Shown here: piece by piece, positions 21,100-34,032 of the stretch | Numbering within the stretch: the first letter of the stretch is position 1 | How the letters are laid out: every line of letters starts with the position of its first letter | NCBI GenBank assembly: GCA_018240595.1 | Contig: JAFEFL010000055.1 | Coordinates: 62,001 to 126,000 of the forward strand | DNA: 64,000 nt | Source of the DNA: Pseudomonadota bacterium | GTDB taxonomy: Bacteria > Pseudomonadota > Alphaproteobacteria > Rhizobiales > Xanthobacteraceae | Reading direction: 5' to 3' | The notes under the pieces: generated by a model | Told to the model about the DNA's origin: nothing | The model's database searches: none | The model's input: only the letters and a program-made list of their open reading frames with translations | Translations under genes and position numbers: made by a program

Positions 21100-21760
21100 G
21101 TATTGAATATCCTGCGCCGCGCACTGTGTGGATCAGTTCGTGGGTCTGGCCGCGGTCGATCTTGGCGCGCAGCCTGCTGATGTGCGTCTCGACAATGTTG
21201 GTCTTCGGGTCGAAGTGAAAATCCCAGACCATCTCCAGCAGCATCGTCCGCGTCACCACGCGCCCGGCCTGACGCATCAGGCATTCGAGGAGCCGGAATT
21301 CCCGTGGCTGCAGCAACACCGGTCTGCCGGCGCGCTTCACGCCGCGATCAAGCAAATTCATTTCGAGATCGCCGACCCGCAAAACGGTCTCGGTGGCAGC
21401 CACGGGCCGCCGTCCGAGCGCGTTGACGCGCGCCAGCAATTCGGGAAAGGCGAAGGGCTTGACGAGATAGTCGTCGCCGCCGGCATTGAGGCCTTCGACA
21501 CGATCATCGAGACCGCCCAGATTGGTGAGAAAAAGGATGGGTGTCCGAAGGCCCGCCGAACGCAGCCGCTTGACCAGCGTCAGGCCGTCGAGGCCGGGCA
21601 ACATCCGATCGACAATCGCCACTTCGTACCGGTCATTGCCGGCAAGGGCCAGGCCGTTGACGCCATCCTCGGCGCGATCGACGTGGTGGCCGTGTTCGAC
21701 CAATCCGGCGACGATGTAGTCGGCGGTCTCGGCGTCATCTTCGATCAGCAGCACATTCAT
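21086..21760 (-). CDS. OmpR/PhoB-family response regulator
   Basis: 224 residues. Receiver domain with acidic pocket Asp8-Asp9 and phosphorylation site Asp51 (VAIVDRMLPGLDG), Lys in YLVKPFAF, and a C-terminal winged helix (LLQPREFRLLECLM ... ETHISRLRAKID ... IHTVRGAGYSIRAP). The ATG (MNVLLIEDDAETADY) is chosen at the start of the receiver fold; a longer frame upstream has no conserved sequence. It is the first gene of the operon with the kinase and cupredoxin. Confidence 0.95.
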   Translation of the reverse strand: MNVLLIEDDAETADYIVAGLVEHGHHVDRAEDGVNGLALAGNDRYEVAIVDRMLPGLDGLTLVKRLRSAGLRTPILFLTNLGGLDDRVEGLNAGGDDYLVKPFAFPELLARVNALGRRPVAATETVLRVGDLEMNLLDRGVKRAGRPVLLQPREFRLLECLMRQAGRVVTRTMLLEMVWDFHFDPKTNIVETHISRLRAKIDRGQTHELIHTVRGAGYSIRAPK

Positions 21761-21934
21761 CGCGCCTGTCCCTGCGAGCTCCGGAGCCTTGCGGATTCGG
21801 CAAGGCCATAAATACCGGACCGCGCCCTGGCCGAACCTTTCCACGCCTATACAAAATGCCAATGTTAATTGCGTGGCACGAGCCGCGCACTAAGTCACGG
21901 TCAGGGGTGACGCGATCGAATGGAGACATTGGTC

Positions 21935-22300
21935 ATGTCACGTAATTTCGCAATCGCCGCTCTGCTCGCAACGACCGCGGCACTGACGGCGACACCCACT
22001 TTCGCCGCCACCTGGCATCACCGCGGCGACGCTCGCTACCAGTCCGCGTGGCGAGCCGAAAACACCAGCGATCCGACCGAGTACATGGTGGAGAACTCGA
22101 TCCCGGTACAGGACCACCACGCGCCGGGCATCACGGCTGCGGTCGTGCCCGCGCCTGCGGCAAGCACGGCCTACGCTTACGCGCCGGCATCGGCCTATCC
22201 AGCCGGCCACGCATACGCCAGCGATCCGACCATGTACGCGATCCGCAATTCGATCCCCGAGGTCTATCCGCACGTGCCGGGGTTCGGCGCCCGTCCGTAA
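21935..22300 (+). CDS. Small secreted protein with two SDPT...NSIP repeats
   Basis: 121 residues from the second ATG, which has GGAGA eight bases upstream. Signal peptide of about 28 residues ending in PTFAA. The mature part has two copies of one motif, SDPTEYMVENSIP...HAPG and SDPTMYAIRNSIP...HVPG, joined by an Ala/Pro/Tyr-rich linker. It is divergent from the response regulator operon (174 bases between starts), so the regulator might control it. Family not recognised. Confidence 0.75.
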   Translation: MSRNFAIAALLATTAALTATPTFAATWHHRGDARYQSAWRAENTSDPTEYMVENSIPVQDHHAPGITAAVVPAPAASTAYAYAPASAYPAGHAYASDPTMYAIRNSIPEVYPHVPGFGARP

Positions 22301-22322
22301 GATGACCGTTCCCACGAACAAA

Positions 22323-22346
22323 AACGGCGCCCGCGAGGGCGCCGTT
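22323..22346 (-). terminator. Terminator between the secreted repeat protein and autotransporter genes
   Basis: Perfect 10-base-pair stem (22323-22332 with 22337-22346) with a GCGA loop. On the minus strand it is followed by TTTTTGTTC, so it mainly serves the autotransporter gene; it may also stop the plus-strand gene ending at 22300. Confidence 0.8.
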
Positions 22347-22379
22347 CTCCGAACAGCGACCGGTGACGGCGGCGGTAGC

Positions 22380-24392
22380 TCAGAACGTCTGGGTCAGGCC
22401 GAGACGGACCTGGTAGGTGGCCGCGTAACTGACCGGGACTGCCGCAGTCACCGAGGCGGACACAAAACCGTTCCGCCACGCCTGCCAGCGCACGCCCGCG
22501 GTGGCCTCGAGCCAATCCTTGGCGACCGAGGTCGCCGGTGCGCTCGTGCTGAACAGGCCGAGCAGCGTGCCGCTGATGTCGTCGCTGCGCGAGTTGTTGA
22601 GGCGGTGCGTCGAAGCGAGCCCGCCCCACAGCCATTTGCCGGGCGCGACGGTGTAGCGCGCGTCGGCGCCGAGTCGCAGGATGTTGGCCGAGCCATTGAA
22701 GGCGTCGATCTGTGCCGGGAACGGCCCGCCGCTCTCGGTGTAGCCGTTGAGATGCGTCCGCGAGAACGTGTAGGACGCGAACGGCGTCAGTTGCGTCGCG
22801 CGCCAGATCCGGTCGAAGGTCCAGCCGATGCGGCCCATGGCGCCAAAGCCGTTGCCGGTGGTGTTGCCATGCGACGAGGTCTGCGACGCGCCGTTGATAT
22901 AACCGCGCGTGATATCGCCCGACATCGTCAAGCCGCTGACGCCGAGCATCCATTGCAGACCGGCGTCCGGCACGCGCGCCAGAAACGCGGCGGCGCTGCC
23001 GCCCTGCATCTTGGCGTCGCCGTCATAGACCATGGTGGTGCGCAGCACGTGAGCGCTGACCATGGCACCGGCGAGCATCTTGTCCGGCAGCCGCGCCGTT
23101 ATACCGAGCGAACCAGTGGCGACCGGGTCGCTGTCATAGGCGCCGTAACCGAAGACCGAATACGGCGAGCCGCCCTGATCGTTGCCACCTTGCGTGGCAA
23201 TCTGAGTCAGCGTGCCGAGTGTGCCGTCGATCGCGGCGTTGCCGGTGTGGCTGATCGAAGACAGGCCCGAGAACGACTGCGACACGACATCGGGCGTGAT
23301 CAGGCCGGTGCCGTAGGTCGTCGAGAAGCGCGCCAGCCAGCCTTGGTATTGCCCCGTGGGCCCAATGCCGGAGCCGGTGATCACCGTGCCGTCGGCCGAC
23401 ACGCCAGTTGCGCCGACCAGCAGCCACGGTCCAAGGTTCACGCCGGCGGCTGTCAGCAGCGCCGGGATCGACTGCATGCCGGTGCCCGCCGTCCAGCGGA
23501 AAGGAAGATAGCCGCCGCCCGACGTCGTTGAGATTCCGACGACAACAGAGCCGTCGCCCGATACGGCCGCGGCGGTGCTATAGGTGCCGCCACTGAGCAC
23601 GCCGAGATCGGTCATGCTGCCGCCGTTCCAGCGGAAAGCATGGGTGACAACGTCGCCGCTGAGATGCGCGCTGCCCACAACCGTCGTTCCGTCGATGGAG
23701 ACCGCGCTGGCCGTGCTGCTGCTCCCGCCCAGCGTGCCGAGATCGGTCATCACGCCGCCGCTCCAGCGGAAGGCGCGGGTCGTCGTCAGCGATATATCAG
23801 AGACGCCGACGACGACCGAACCGTCGCCGGACACGCCCTTGGCCAGACTGTTGGTGCCGCCGAGCGTGCCGAGGTCGGTCATCGTCCCGCCATTCCAGCG
23901 AAAGGCGTGCTGCGCCGTATTGCCCGTGATCTGGGCGTAGCCGACGACCGTCGCGCCGTCGGCGGATACGGCGTGAGCTTCGCTGTGGGTGCCGCCGAGC
24001 GTACCGAGATCGGTCATCACACCGCCGCTCCACCGGAAGGCGTGATAGGTGGTGTTGTCGGCGAGATTGGAATAACCCACCACGGCCGACCCGTCGCCCG
24101 AAACGCCAAGGCCATAGCTGGTATTGCCGCCGAGCGTGCCGAGATTGGTCATGACGCCGCCGCTCCAGCGGAAGGCACGTGGGAAGCCGTCGGCGCCGTC
24201 GGCCTGACCGGCCACAACGGTGCCGTCGGCGGACAGGCCGAAGGCGTTGCTGTAGACGCCGCCGGGCAGGAAACCCAAACCGATGAAATCGGCCGCTCGC
24301 ACCGGCGTCAAGGCGGCAACCGAAACGGCACACGTCAGAGCCGACGTCGCGACGAGCGTCGCCGCCAAATTGCGATAACCCATCCGCCCCAT
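22380..24392 (-). CDS. HAF-repeat autotransporter
   Basis: 670 residues from an ATG preceded by GGGAG; an upstream ATG adds 23 residues with no signal character. Signal peptide ends near TPVRAA. The passenger has at least five HAF-type repeats of about 46 residues, each with GxSADGTVVVG and AFRWSGGVMTDLGTLGG variants, a predicted beta-propeller-like surface domain. The last 270 or so residues are an autotransporter beta-barrel ending in Phe (RLGLTQTF), as outer-membrane proteins do. Expected to be exposed on or released from the outer membrane. It is divergent from the LytS-type kinase gene 111 bases away. Confidence 0.9.
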   Translation of the reverse strand: MGRMGYRNLAATLVATSALTCAVSVAALTPVRAADFIGLGFLPGGVYSNAFGLSADGTVVAGQADGADGFPRAFRWSGGVMTNLGTLGGNTSYGLGVSGDGSAVVGYSNLADNTTYHAFRWSGGVMTDLGTLGGTHSEAHAVSADGATVVGYAQITGNTAQHAFRWNGGTMTDLGTLGGTNSLAKGVSGDGSVVVGVSDISLTTTRAFRWSGGVMTDLGTLGGSSSTASAVSIDGTTVVGSAHLSGDVVTHAFRWNGGSMTDLGVLSGGTYSTAAAVSGDGSVVVGISTTSGGGYLPFRWTAGTGMQSIPALLTAAGVNLGPWLLVGATGVSADGTVITGSGIGPTGQYQGWLARFSTTYGTGLITPDVVSQSFSGLSSISHTGNAAIDGTLGTLTQIATQGGNDQGGSPYSVFGYGAYDSDPVATGSLGITARLPDKMLAGAMVSAHVLRTTMVYDGDAKMQGGSAAAFLARVPDAGLQWMLGVSGLTMSGDITRGYINGASQTSSHGNTTGNGFGAMGRIGWTFDRIWRATQLTPFASYTFSRTHLNGYTESGGPFPAQIDAFNGSANILRLGADARYTVAPGKWLWGGLASTHRLNNSRSDDISGTLLGLFSTSAPATSVAKDWLEATAGVRWQAWRNGFVSASVTAAVPVSYAATYQVRLGLTQTF

Positions 24393-24503
24393 GCCCGTCT
24401 CCCGCAGCCCTGGCGCACGATCAGAACATTGCGCGACAGGCGGCAACGGCTTTTCGACCAAGCTGGCGAATTAGCCGACGAAACAGCCACGCCCTGAGGA
24501 CAA

Positions 24504-25628
24504 ATGGCTGACACCAGCGCTATGATCCGCGGCAGGCGAACAAGTGGGTCCGGGGTGGCGGCAGGCGTCAAACAATATCTGGCTCGTGAGATCGGGGAGT
24601 TCTGGCGGGTCGACCTCATCGGTCTGATCCTGACGACGGCGCTCGGCTTGTTTCTGCGCACACAGTTGTTCAACAGCTTCGTCGGCGCGGTGACGGTGAC
24701 GCTGTTGCTTGAGCCGTTCACGCTTGTCGTCATACTTGCGACACGCCCCGTCCTCCTGCGCCTCAACACACCCCTCAGGCTTGCGGTGTCGCCGCTCGCG
24801 CCGACCGCTCTGCTGTTCGCCGCCGCAGCCATGGTCGCAACCGCATGGGCCAAGGTCGTATGGCTCGTAACGGGCTGGACCGTGCCGACCTGGAACGAGA
24901 CGCAGAGCTGGCTGGTGCCCTGGGCCTATTACTGCTTCGTGATGGTGAGTTGGAGCATCGCCCGCTTATGGGTCGCCGCGGAACGCACCGCGCGCGCCGA
25001 AAAAGAACGCGCCATGTTGGCGGCCGCGGAAGCCATGAAGGCCGAGCTTAATCACCTGCGGCACCAGCACGACCCGCATTTCCTGTTCAACGCGCTCGGC
25101 GGCATCGCCTCGGAAATCACCATCAGACCAAAGAACGCCGTCGAGATGGTGCGCGACCTCGCCGACTATCTGCGCTACTCGCTCGATCACCGCGACCTCA
25201 CGGTTGCCAATTTCACCGGTGAGATCGACTCGGTGCGGGCCTATCTCGAATTACAGCGAGCGCGCTTCGGAGACAATCTCAGCTTCGAACTCAGCGCCGA
25301 CAAACAGGCGCGGCGTCATCGCACGCCGGCCTATCTTCTGCAGCCGCTGGTCGAGAACGCGGTCAAGCACGGGCTCAAATCCGGCCGCAAGCCGCTCAAC
25401 ATCGCCGTGGAGGCAACCAGCGACGGCGGGCGTCTTCACATTGTTGTCGCCAACAGCGGCACGCTCGATCGCGACTGGGCCACCGGCGGCGACCCGGGCG
25501 TCGGCCTGTCGGTGCTGCGTCGCCGCCTCGCCCTGCACTATCCGGATCGGCACCGTTTCGATCTCCAGCAGATCGGCGACATGGTGACGGTAAAGCTCGA
25601 AGTGCACGGCGAACCATGCTTCGCGTGA
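24504..25628 (+). CDS. LytS/AlgZ-type sensor histidine kinase
   Basis: 374 residues. Four hydrophobic segments (about residues 38-55, 60-82, 98-122, 138-158), then a coiled region, then a His_kinase (LytS-type) domain with His192 in HQHDPHFLFNALGG and a HATPase domain (LLQPLVENAVKHGLKSG ... GVGLSVLRRRLALHY). This class pairs with LytTR regulators, and the next gene is one. The two genes overlap by 13 bases. It is divergent from the autotransporter. Confidence 0.94.
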   Translation: MADTSAMIRGRRTSGSGVAAGVKQYLAREIGEFWRVDLIGLILTTALGLFLRTQLFNSFVGAVTVTLLLEPFTLVVILATRPVLLRLNTPLRLAVSPLAPTALLFAAAAMVATAWAKVVWLVTGWTVPTWNETQSWLVPWAYYCFVMVSWSIARLWVAAERTARAEKERAMLAAAEAMKAELNHLRHQHDPHFLFNALGGIASEITIRPKNAVEMVRDLADYLRYSLDHRDLTVANFTGEIDSVRAYLELQRARFGDNLSFELSADKQARRHRTPAYLLQPLVENAVKHGLKSGRKPLNIAVEATSDGGRLHIVVANSGTLDRDWATGGDPGVGLSVLRRRLALHYPDRHRFDLQQIGDMVTVKLEVHGEPCFA

Positions 25629-26338
25629 TCGTGGTCGATGATGAATTGCCGGCGCGCGAAGGACTGCGGCAGTTGCTGGCAGCGCATGCCGGGGTCCGGA
25701 TCGTCGGCGAGGCGGCAGCGCCGAACGATGCCGTCGCGCTGATCCGCAGCCAGCGGCCTGACGCTGTCTTCCTCGACATCGAGATGCACACCGCCACCGG
25801 CTTCGACGTGGTCGAAGAGTTGCCCGAGCCGCCGGCCATCGTCTTCGTCACCGCGCACAGCCGCTACGCGGCCCAGGCCTACGACGTCGCCGCGGTCGAT
25901 TACCTGCTCAAGCCGGTTCGTCCGGCGCGCCTGGCCGAGACCATCGCCCGGCTGGAAAAACGCCGCGCCGGGCCCAGGATTCCGCGAACCGCCGGCCCGC
26001 CGTCACTGCTGCGGCTGAAGAGCGGCGGCCGCACCGTATTGCTGCGAACCGAAACCGTCATCGCCCTGCAGGCGGAGAAGGATTACACCAGCGTTCTGGC
26101 CGAACGGCATGCGCCATTGCTGGCCAGCCAGTCGCTCGGCGAACTGGAAGAGCTGGTGCCTTCGCCGCCCTTCGTGCGCCTCGACCGCTCGCTCGTGATC
26201 AATGCCGACCGTATCCGCGAAATCGAGACCATCGACCGCTCGTGCACGCGGCTTCGTCTCGAAGGTTATGGCCAGGATTTTCTGCTCGGCCGCACGGCGA
26301 CGGCGCGACTGAAGCGGCTGCAAACCGAAGACCGCTGA
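25616..26338 (+). CDS. LytTR-family response regulator
   Basis: 240 residues. Receiver with acidic pair Asp8-Asp9 and phospho-site Asp54 (AVFLDIEMHTATGFDVV), Lys in YLLKPVRP; C-terminal LytTR DNA-binding domain from about residue 135 (LLRLKSGGRTVLLRTETVIA, with later FVRLDRSLVINADRI). Such regulators bind direct repeats and often control surface proteins, polysaccharides or secretion. Partner of the overlapping LytS-type kinase. Confidence 0.95.
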   Translation: MLRVIVVDDELPAREGLRQLLAAHAGVRIVGEAAAPNDAVALIRSQRPDAVFLDIEMHTATGFDVVEELPEPPAIVFVTAHSRYAAQAYDVAAVDYLLKPVRPARLAETIARLEKRRAGPRIPRTAGPPSLLRLKSGGRTVLLRTETVIALQAEKDYTSVLAERHAPLLASQSLGELEELVPSPPFVRLDRSLVINADRIREIETIDRSCTRLRLEGYGQDFLLGRTATARLKRLQTEDR

Positions 26339-26345
26339 GGCAAAA

Positions 26346-26371
26346 AAAACGGCGCCCGAAGGCGCCGTTTT
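26346..26371. terminator. Bidirectional terminator between LytTR gene and lon
   Basis: Perfect 11-base-pair stem (26346-26356 with 26361-26371), CGAA loop, A run of eight on the left and TTTT on the right, between two converging genes. Works for both strands, best for lon on the minus strand. Confidence 0.9.
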
Positions 26372-26392
26372 CGTGTCGTGTAACCGAGCCGT

Positions 26393-28813
<2,421 letters not shown>

Positions 28814-29244
28814 TGCTTCCAGTCCTTGTGTTGTGCCCCTGTTTCGAGACCCGCCTCAGCGGCATCGCAATAACAGTGCCGAGCAGGAAGAAGGAACGTC
28901 GGAGCGCGCTTCCTGTTTCGCGCTCCACCCCCGAGCATGAGTTTCGGGGTTAATTCCTTCGTCAAAAACGACGCCAAAACGAAACTTTGTACGCCAATTG
29001 TTCGACAGCACTATACGTAGGATGGTGGTCCCTCCTCCGCAAGTAACGCCCGAAACTCCAGTTAAGATCGGGCTAGCGCCAAAGCTCAACACAAACGCTT
29101 TGATTCTGCGACGATAAAGCGAGGTTGCGGCGGGTTATACTGCAACCGCGCGGCGGCTCGGCGCGGGCCGTCGGAACCGGCACGTGGCAGCGGGCTACCG
29201 GCCTCGCAAGGGGCCGGCCGCGCATGAGGGAAACGCCACGGGCG
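28814..29244. other. lon promoter/leader region
   Basis: Non-coding stretch between clpX and lon (both minus). It holds a candidate heat-shock promoter at 29015-29043 and, in the presumed lon leader, a perfect 8-base-pair hairpin (28901-28908 with 28919-28926) about 90 bases before the lon start. The clpX-proximal half is GC-rich with no clear terminator. No credible gene. Confidence 0.5.
29015..29043 (-). promoter_or_regulatory. Candidate RpoH (sigma-32) promoter of lon
   Basis: On the minus strand CTTG (29043-29040) is followed after 18 bases by CCTACGT (29021-29015). This is one mismatch from the alphaproteobacterial RpoH pattern CTTG-N17/18-CYTATNT as I recall it. It lies about 200 bases upstream of the lon ATG. 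An overlapping TATAGT has no matching -35 for the housekeeping factor. Confidence 0.4.
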
Positions 29245-30522
<1,278 letters not shown>

Positions 30523-30890
30523 TCCGTTCTCCGTCTCACTCGTCCCAATACCCGACCAAGCAGACCGATCAAAGCAGCGCTCGTCAAAGTATCGCTCGTT
30601 GCGTCACCCCGCCGTTGGCCCGCCAATCCGGACCGATCTGATCAGCGAAGCAAATTCCGCGCCGGAACTCCAACACGGCGGCCAGTCACGTCGGGCGGCC
30701 GCTAACCCCTCAACGCCCGAAGCATAAGCGAAGCATGCTACGGGCAGGATGATCAAGAATGTATTAACGATAACGTTGGCCGGATTTGTGGGCAAAAACA
30801 GGCACAAATTACCGTTACTTTAGACCTATTCTTTCTACCTCAGCAGTCCCGCCCCCGGGGAACTTTCGCTACCCGAAACCGCGAGCCGGA
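30523..30890. other. clpP-clpX intergenic region
   Basis: No gene. It should contain the clpX promoter, since the gap is large for co-transcription only. The clpP-proximal part (about 30750-30835) is relatively AT-rich. I see no strong hairpin and no confident promoter. Confidence 0.4.
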
Positions 30891-31556
30891 TTACGCCGGC
30901 TTGCCGCTCACGTCCTGCGGCCGCTTCTCGATCACCTTGTCGACGATGCCGAAGTCACGCGCGGCTTCGGCGGTGAGGAAATAATCGCGCTCCAGCGCGT
31001 CCTCGATCTTCTTCAGCGACTGCCCGGTGTGGTGCACGTAGATTTCGTTCAGGCGCTTCTTCAGGTTCAAAATCTCTTGGGCGTGCAACATGATATCGGT
31101 CGCCTGGCCCTGGAAGCCGCCGGACGGCTGATGCACCATGATGCGCGCGTTCGGCAGCGCAAAGCGCATGTCCTTCTCGCCGGCGGCGAGCAGCAGCGAG
31201 CCCATCGAGGCGGCCTGGCCGATGCACAAGGTCGATACCGCCGGGCGGATGAACTGCATCGTGTCGTAGATCGCCATGCCCGACGTCACCACCCCGCCCG
31301 GCGAGTTGATGTACATCGAGATTTCTTTCTTCGGGTTCTCGGCTTCGAGGAACAGAAGCTGCGCCACGATCAAGGTGGACATCCCGTCCTCGATCGGCCC
31401 GGTGATGAAGATGATGCGTTCCTTCAGGAGCCGCGAGAAAATGTCGTAGGCCCGTTCGCCGCGGTTGGTCTGCTCGACCACCATCGGCACAAGGTTCATG
31501 TAGGTTTCGATCGGGTCTTTCATAGCGGCTCCAAGAGGCACATTGACGCGAATCAC
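30891..31556 (-). CDS. clpP: ATP-dependent Clp protease proteolytic subunit ClpP
   Basis: 221 residues. Serine peptidase with catalytic Ser in [14 protein letters not shown] and His in [16 protein letters not shown]; the third residue (Asp) follows in the next helix region. Forms the 14-mer chamber used with ClpX or ClpA. Slightly longer than E. coli ClpP because of N- and C-terminal extensions (final [11 protein letters not shown]). Downstream of tig on the same strand. Confidence 0.98.
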   Translation of the reverse strand: MIRVNVPLGAAMKDPIETYMNLVPMVVEQTNRGERAYDIFSRLLKERIIFITGPIEDGMSTLIVAQLLFLEAENPKKEISMYINSPGGVVTSGMAIYDTMQFIRPAVSTLCIGQAASMGSLLLAAGEKDMRFALPNARIMVHQPSGGFQGQATDIMLHAQEILNLKKRLNEIYVHHTGQSLKKIEDALERDYFLTAEAARDFGIVDKVIEKRPQDVSGKPA

Positions 31557-31702
31557 TCGGGCTAGATTAGCCGGTAGCCGCGCCTCGACGATCTATTTTC
31601 GGTTGGCCCCAACCGCAAGGGCCACCCCGGAGCCTGGTGACAACTGTCTTAAGGCTCAAGGCTAACAGGCGTTAGCCGGCCTCGCCGGGACCGAACGCAA
31701 AG

Positions 31703-31729
31703 ACCGGCAGGCGACGCGAGCCTGCCGGT
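31703..31729 (-). terminator. Probable tig terminator
   Basis: Perfect 10-base-pair inverted repeat (31703-31712 with 31720-31729) 57 bases after the tig stop. The following minus-strand sequence CTTTGCGTTC is only weakly T-rich, so termination may be partial. Confidence 0.55.
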
Positions 31730-31785
31730 TGGCCACTGTGGCAGAGGCCGATTAAGCAATCGTGCAAAGGAAAGCGCGGATTTCG

Positions 31786-33138
31786 TTAAGCCGCGTCTTC
31801 CTCTTCCTTCATCAGTTCCTCGCGCGACACCTTCTTCTCGGTGACATTGGCGAGCTCGAGCAGGAAGTCGACGACCTTCTCCTCGAAGATCGGCGCGCGC
31901 AGCGAGGCGAGCGCATCCGGATTCTGGCGGTAGTAATCCCAGACCCGCTGTTCCTGACCGGCGAACTGGCGGGCGCGCTCGGCGACCGCGCGCGACAATT
32001 CCTCGTCGCCGACCGTGATCTTGTTCTTCTCGCCGATCTCGGCGAGCACCAGGCCCAGGCGCACGCGGCGCTCGGCGATGGCGCGATATTCTTCCTTCGC
32101 CTTTTCTTCGGTCGTGTTCTCGTCGGCGAAGGTCTTGTTCTCGGCCTTGAGCTCTTCGTTCACCGAGCCCCAGACGCGGTTGAATTCGTCTTCCGCCAGC
32201 GTCGGCGGCAGGTCGAACTTGTGCAGCTTGTCGAGTTCGTCGAGCAGCGCGCGTTTCACCTTCTGACGCGACATCTGCTGATAGTCGCGGCCGATGCGTT
32301 CCTTCACCGCCTCGCGCAGCTTGGCCAGCGATTCCAGGCCGAGCTGCTTGGCGAATTCGTCGTCCACCTTGACCTCGCCCGGCGCTTCGATCGATTTCGC
32401 CTTGACGGCGAACTCAGCGGCCTTGCCGGCCAGTTCGGCATTGGCATAGGCGGTCGGGAACGTCGCCTTGACGGTACGATCCTCGCCGGCGGCGATGCCG
32501 ATGAGCTGATCCTCGAAGCCCGGAATGAAGGTGCCGGAGCCGATCTCGACCGCGATGTCCTCGCCGGTGCCGCCCTGAAAGGGCTTGCCGTCGATGGTAC
32601 CAACGAACGAGATGATGACGCGGTCGCCGGTTTCGGCTTTGGCGCCTTCGGCCTTGGCGGCGTAGGGGCGGTTCTGCTTGGCGATGCGGTCCACGGCCTC
32701 GTCGATCTCGGCCTCGGTGACGTCGGTGGTCAGCTTCTCGAGCTTGATCGACTTGAAATCTCCGAGCTTGATCTCGGGCACGATCTCGATGCCGACGGTG
32801 TAGTTCAGGTCGGCGCTGCCGGTGATGAGCTTCTCGACCTCACCCTCTTCCGACGGCAGTGTGACCTTCGGATCGGCGGCGAGCTTGAAATTGTTGTCGG
32901 TGACGATCTTCTGGTTGGCGTCACGCACCGAGGCCTCGATCACCTCGGCCATCGCCGAACGGCCATAGACCTTCTTGAGATGCGCGACCGGCACCTTGCC
33001 CGGACGGAAACCGTTGATGCGGACTTTGTCCTTGAGCTCCTCGAGGCGCGCGTTGACCTTGGTCTCGAGTTCGGCGACCGGAATGCTGATCTTGTATTCG
33101 CGCTTCAGGCCTTCGGAGAGTGTTTCAGTAACCTGCAT
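31786..33138 (-). CDS. tig: Trigger factor
   Basis: 450-residue ribosome-associated chaperone and peptidyl-prolyl isomerase. N-terminal ribosome-binding domain with the signature loop ([18 protein letters not shown]), FKBP domain around residues 160-245 ([20 protein letters not shown]), and the helical chaperone C-domain ending in a short acidic tail (KEEEDAA). First gene of the tig-clpP-clpX-lon cluster, a conserved order in proteobacteria. Confidence 0.98.
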   Translation of the reverse strand: MQVTETLSEGLKREYKISIPVAELETKVNARLEELKDKVRINGFRPGKVPVAHLKKVYGRSAMAEVIEASVRDANQKIVTDNNFKLAADPKVTLPSEEGEVEKLITGSADLNYTVGIEIVPEIKLGDFKSIKLEKLTTDVTEAEIDEAVDRIAKQNRPYAAKAEGAKAETGDRVIISFVGTIDGKPFQGGTGEDIAVEIGSGTFIPGFEDQLIGIAAGEDRTVKATFPTAYANAELAGKAAEFAVKAKSIEAPGEVKVDDEFAKQLGLESLAKLREAVKERIGRDYQQMSRQKVKRALLDELDKLHKFDLPPTLAEDEFNRVWGSVNEELKAENKTFADENTTEEKAKEEYRAIAERRVRLGLVLAEIGEKNKITVGDEELSRAVAERARQFAGQEQRVWDYYRQNPDALASLRAPIFEEKVVDFLLELANVTEKKVSREELMKEEEDAA

Positions 33139-33259
33139 GATCTCACTTTGTCTTCGTTGGGCGCGCGGGGCTGTCCTGTAACGACAGCAGCGCGCCGTGG
33201 TACCCGGAATGCGGAGACCGTCCCCGCGCTCTTCAACTCAAAAACCGTGACCCCTGGCT

Positions 33260-33343
<84 letters not shown>

Positions 33344-33639
33344 AAAGGGCCTTCAAAACCTTGTCCGCCCGCGACGCGCGGACATAACGCCTCGGCCCGG
33401 CAAGGGCAAGGCGATAAAGCGCCGCCTTTCAGGCAGGCCGGGGGCGGCGAAATCGGGAGCCGCCACCGAAATGGAGCCGTTTCTCGCAAGCTCAAGACGC
33501 GACCGCGCTTCCCGGGCCGCCCGGCACCCGTCGCAATGGCCCATATGGCATCAATACACGTAATAATTGCATTGTACTAAATACCCGCTTAAGTTGTCCA
33601 CGACGGCGCACTTCGCGCCGACCCAAGGGAGGACTTCAC

Positions 33640-34029
33640 ATGCGGAAAACGGCCTATCTGACGGCGGCCCTGCTCGCGCTCGCGGCGGCGCCCGCTCTCG
33701 CCGACAACAGCTATCAAAACACCTGCTCGAACATCGCCTTCGCCTATTCCGGCAACGACGCGGCGCTCACGGCGGTCTGCCTGCGCACTGACGGCACGCC
33801 GAACGCCACCAAGCTGATCCTGCAAGGCATCAGCAATCAGAACGGCAAACTCACCCAGGGCAGCGGGCCCAGCAGCTTCCAGAAGAGCTGCGGCAACATC
33901 CAGATCCTGGTCGGCAACGGCCCGAACACGACGCTGTCGGCGCTGTGCCGCACCTCGAGCGGCGGCTCGAATGCCACCAGCCTGTCGCTGAACGGCATCA
34001 GCAACCAGAACGGCAACCTGCAGCAATAG
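33640..34029 (+). CDS. Secreted CVNH (cyanovirin-N homology) domain protein
   Basis: 129 residues. Signal peptide of about 21 residues (ends PALA-DNS), then one CVNH domain. The two internal halves of the fold are visible: SYQNTCSNIAF ... LTAVCLRTDG ... GISNQNGKL and SFQKSCGNIQI ... LSALCRTSSG ... GISNQNGNL, each with the paired cysteines of the family. CVNH proteins bind high-mannose glycans or act as structural lectins. AGGGAGGA lies ahead of the ATG. The preceding stretch 33344-33639 holds no gene and should carry its promoter. Confidence 0.9.
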   Translation: MRKTAYLTAALLALAAAPALADNSYQNTCSNIAFAYSGNDAALTAVCLRTDGTPNATKLILQGISNQNGKLTQGSGPSSFQKSCGNIQILVGNGPNTTLSALCRTSSGGSNATSLSLNGISNQNGNLQQ

Positions 34030-34032
34030 GCC

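Noticed and set aside
22380..24392. Repeated DNA in the autotransporter considered as a non-coding repeat
   Set aside because: Repeats keep the reading frame and encode HAF repeats of an exported protein with signal peptide and barrel.
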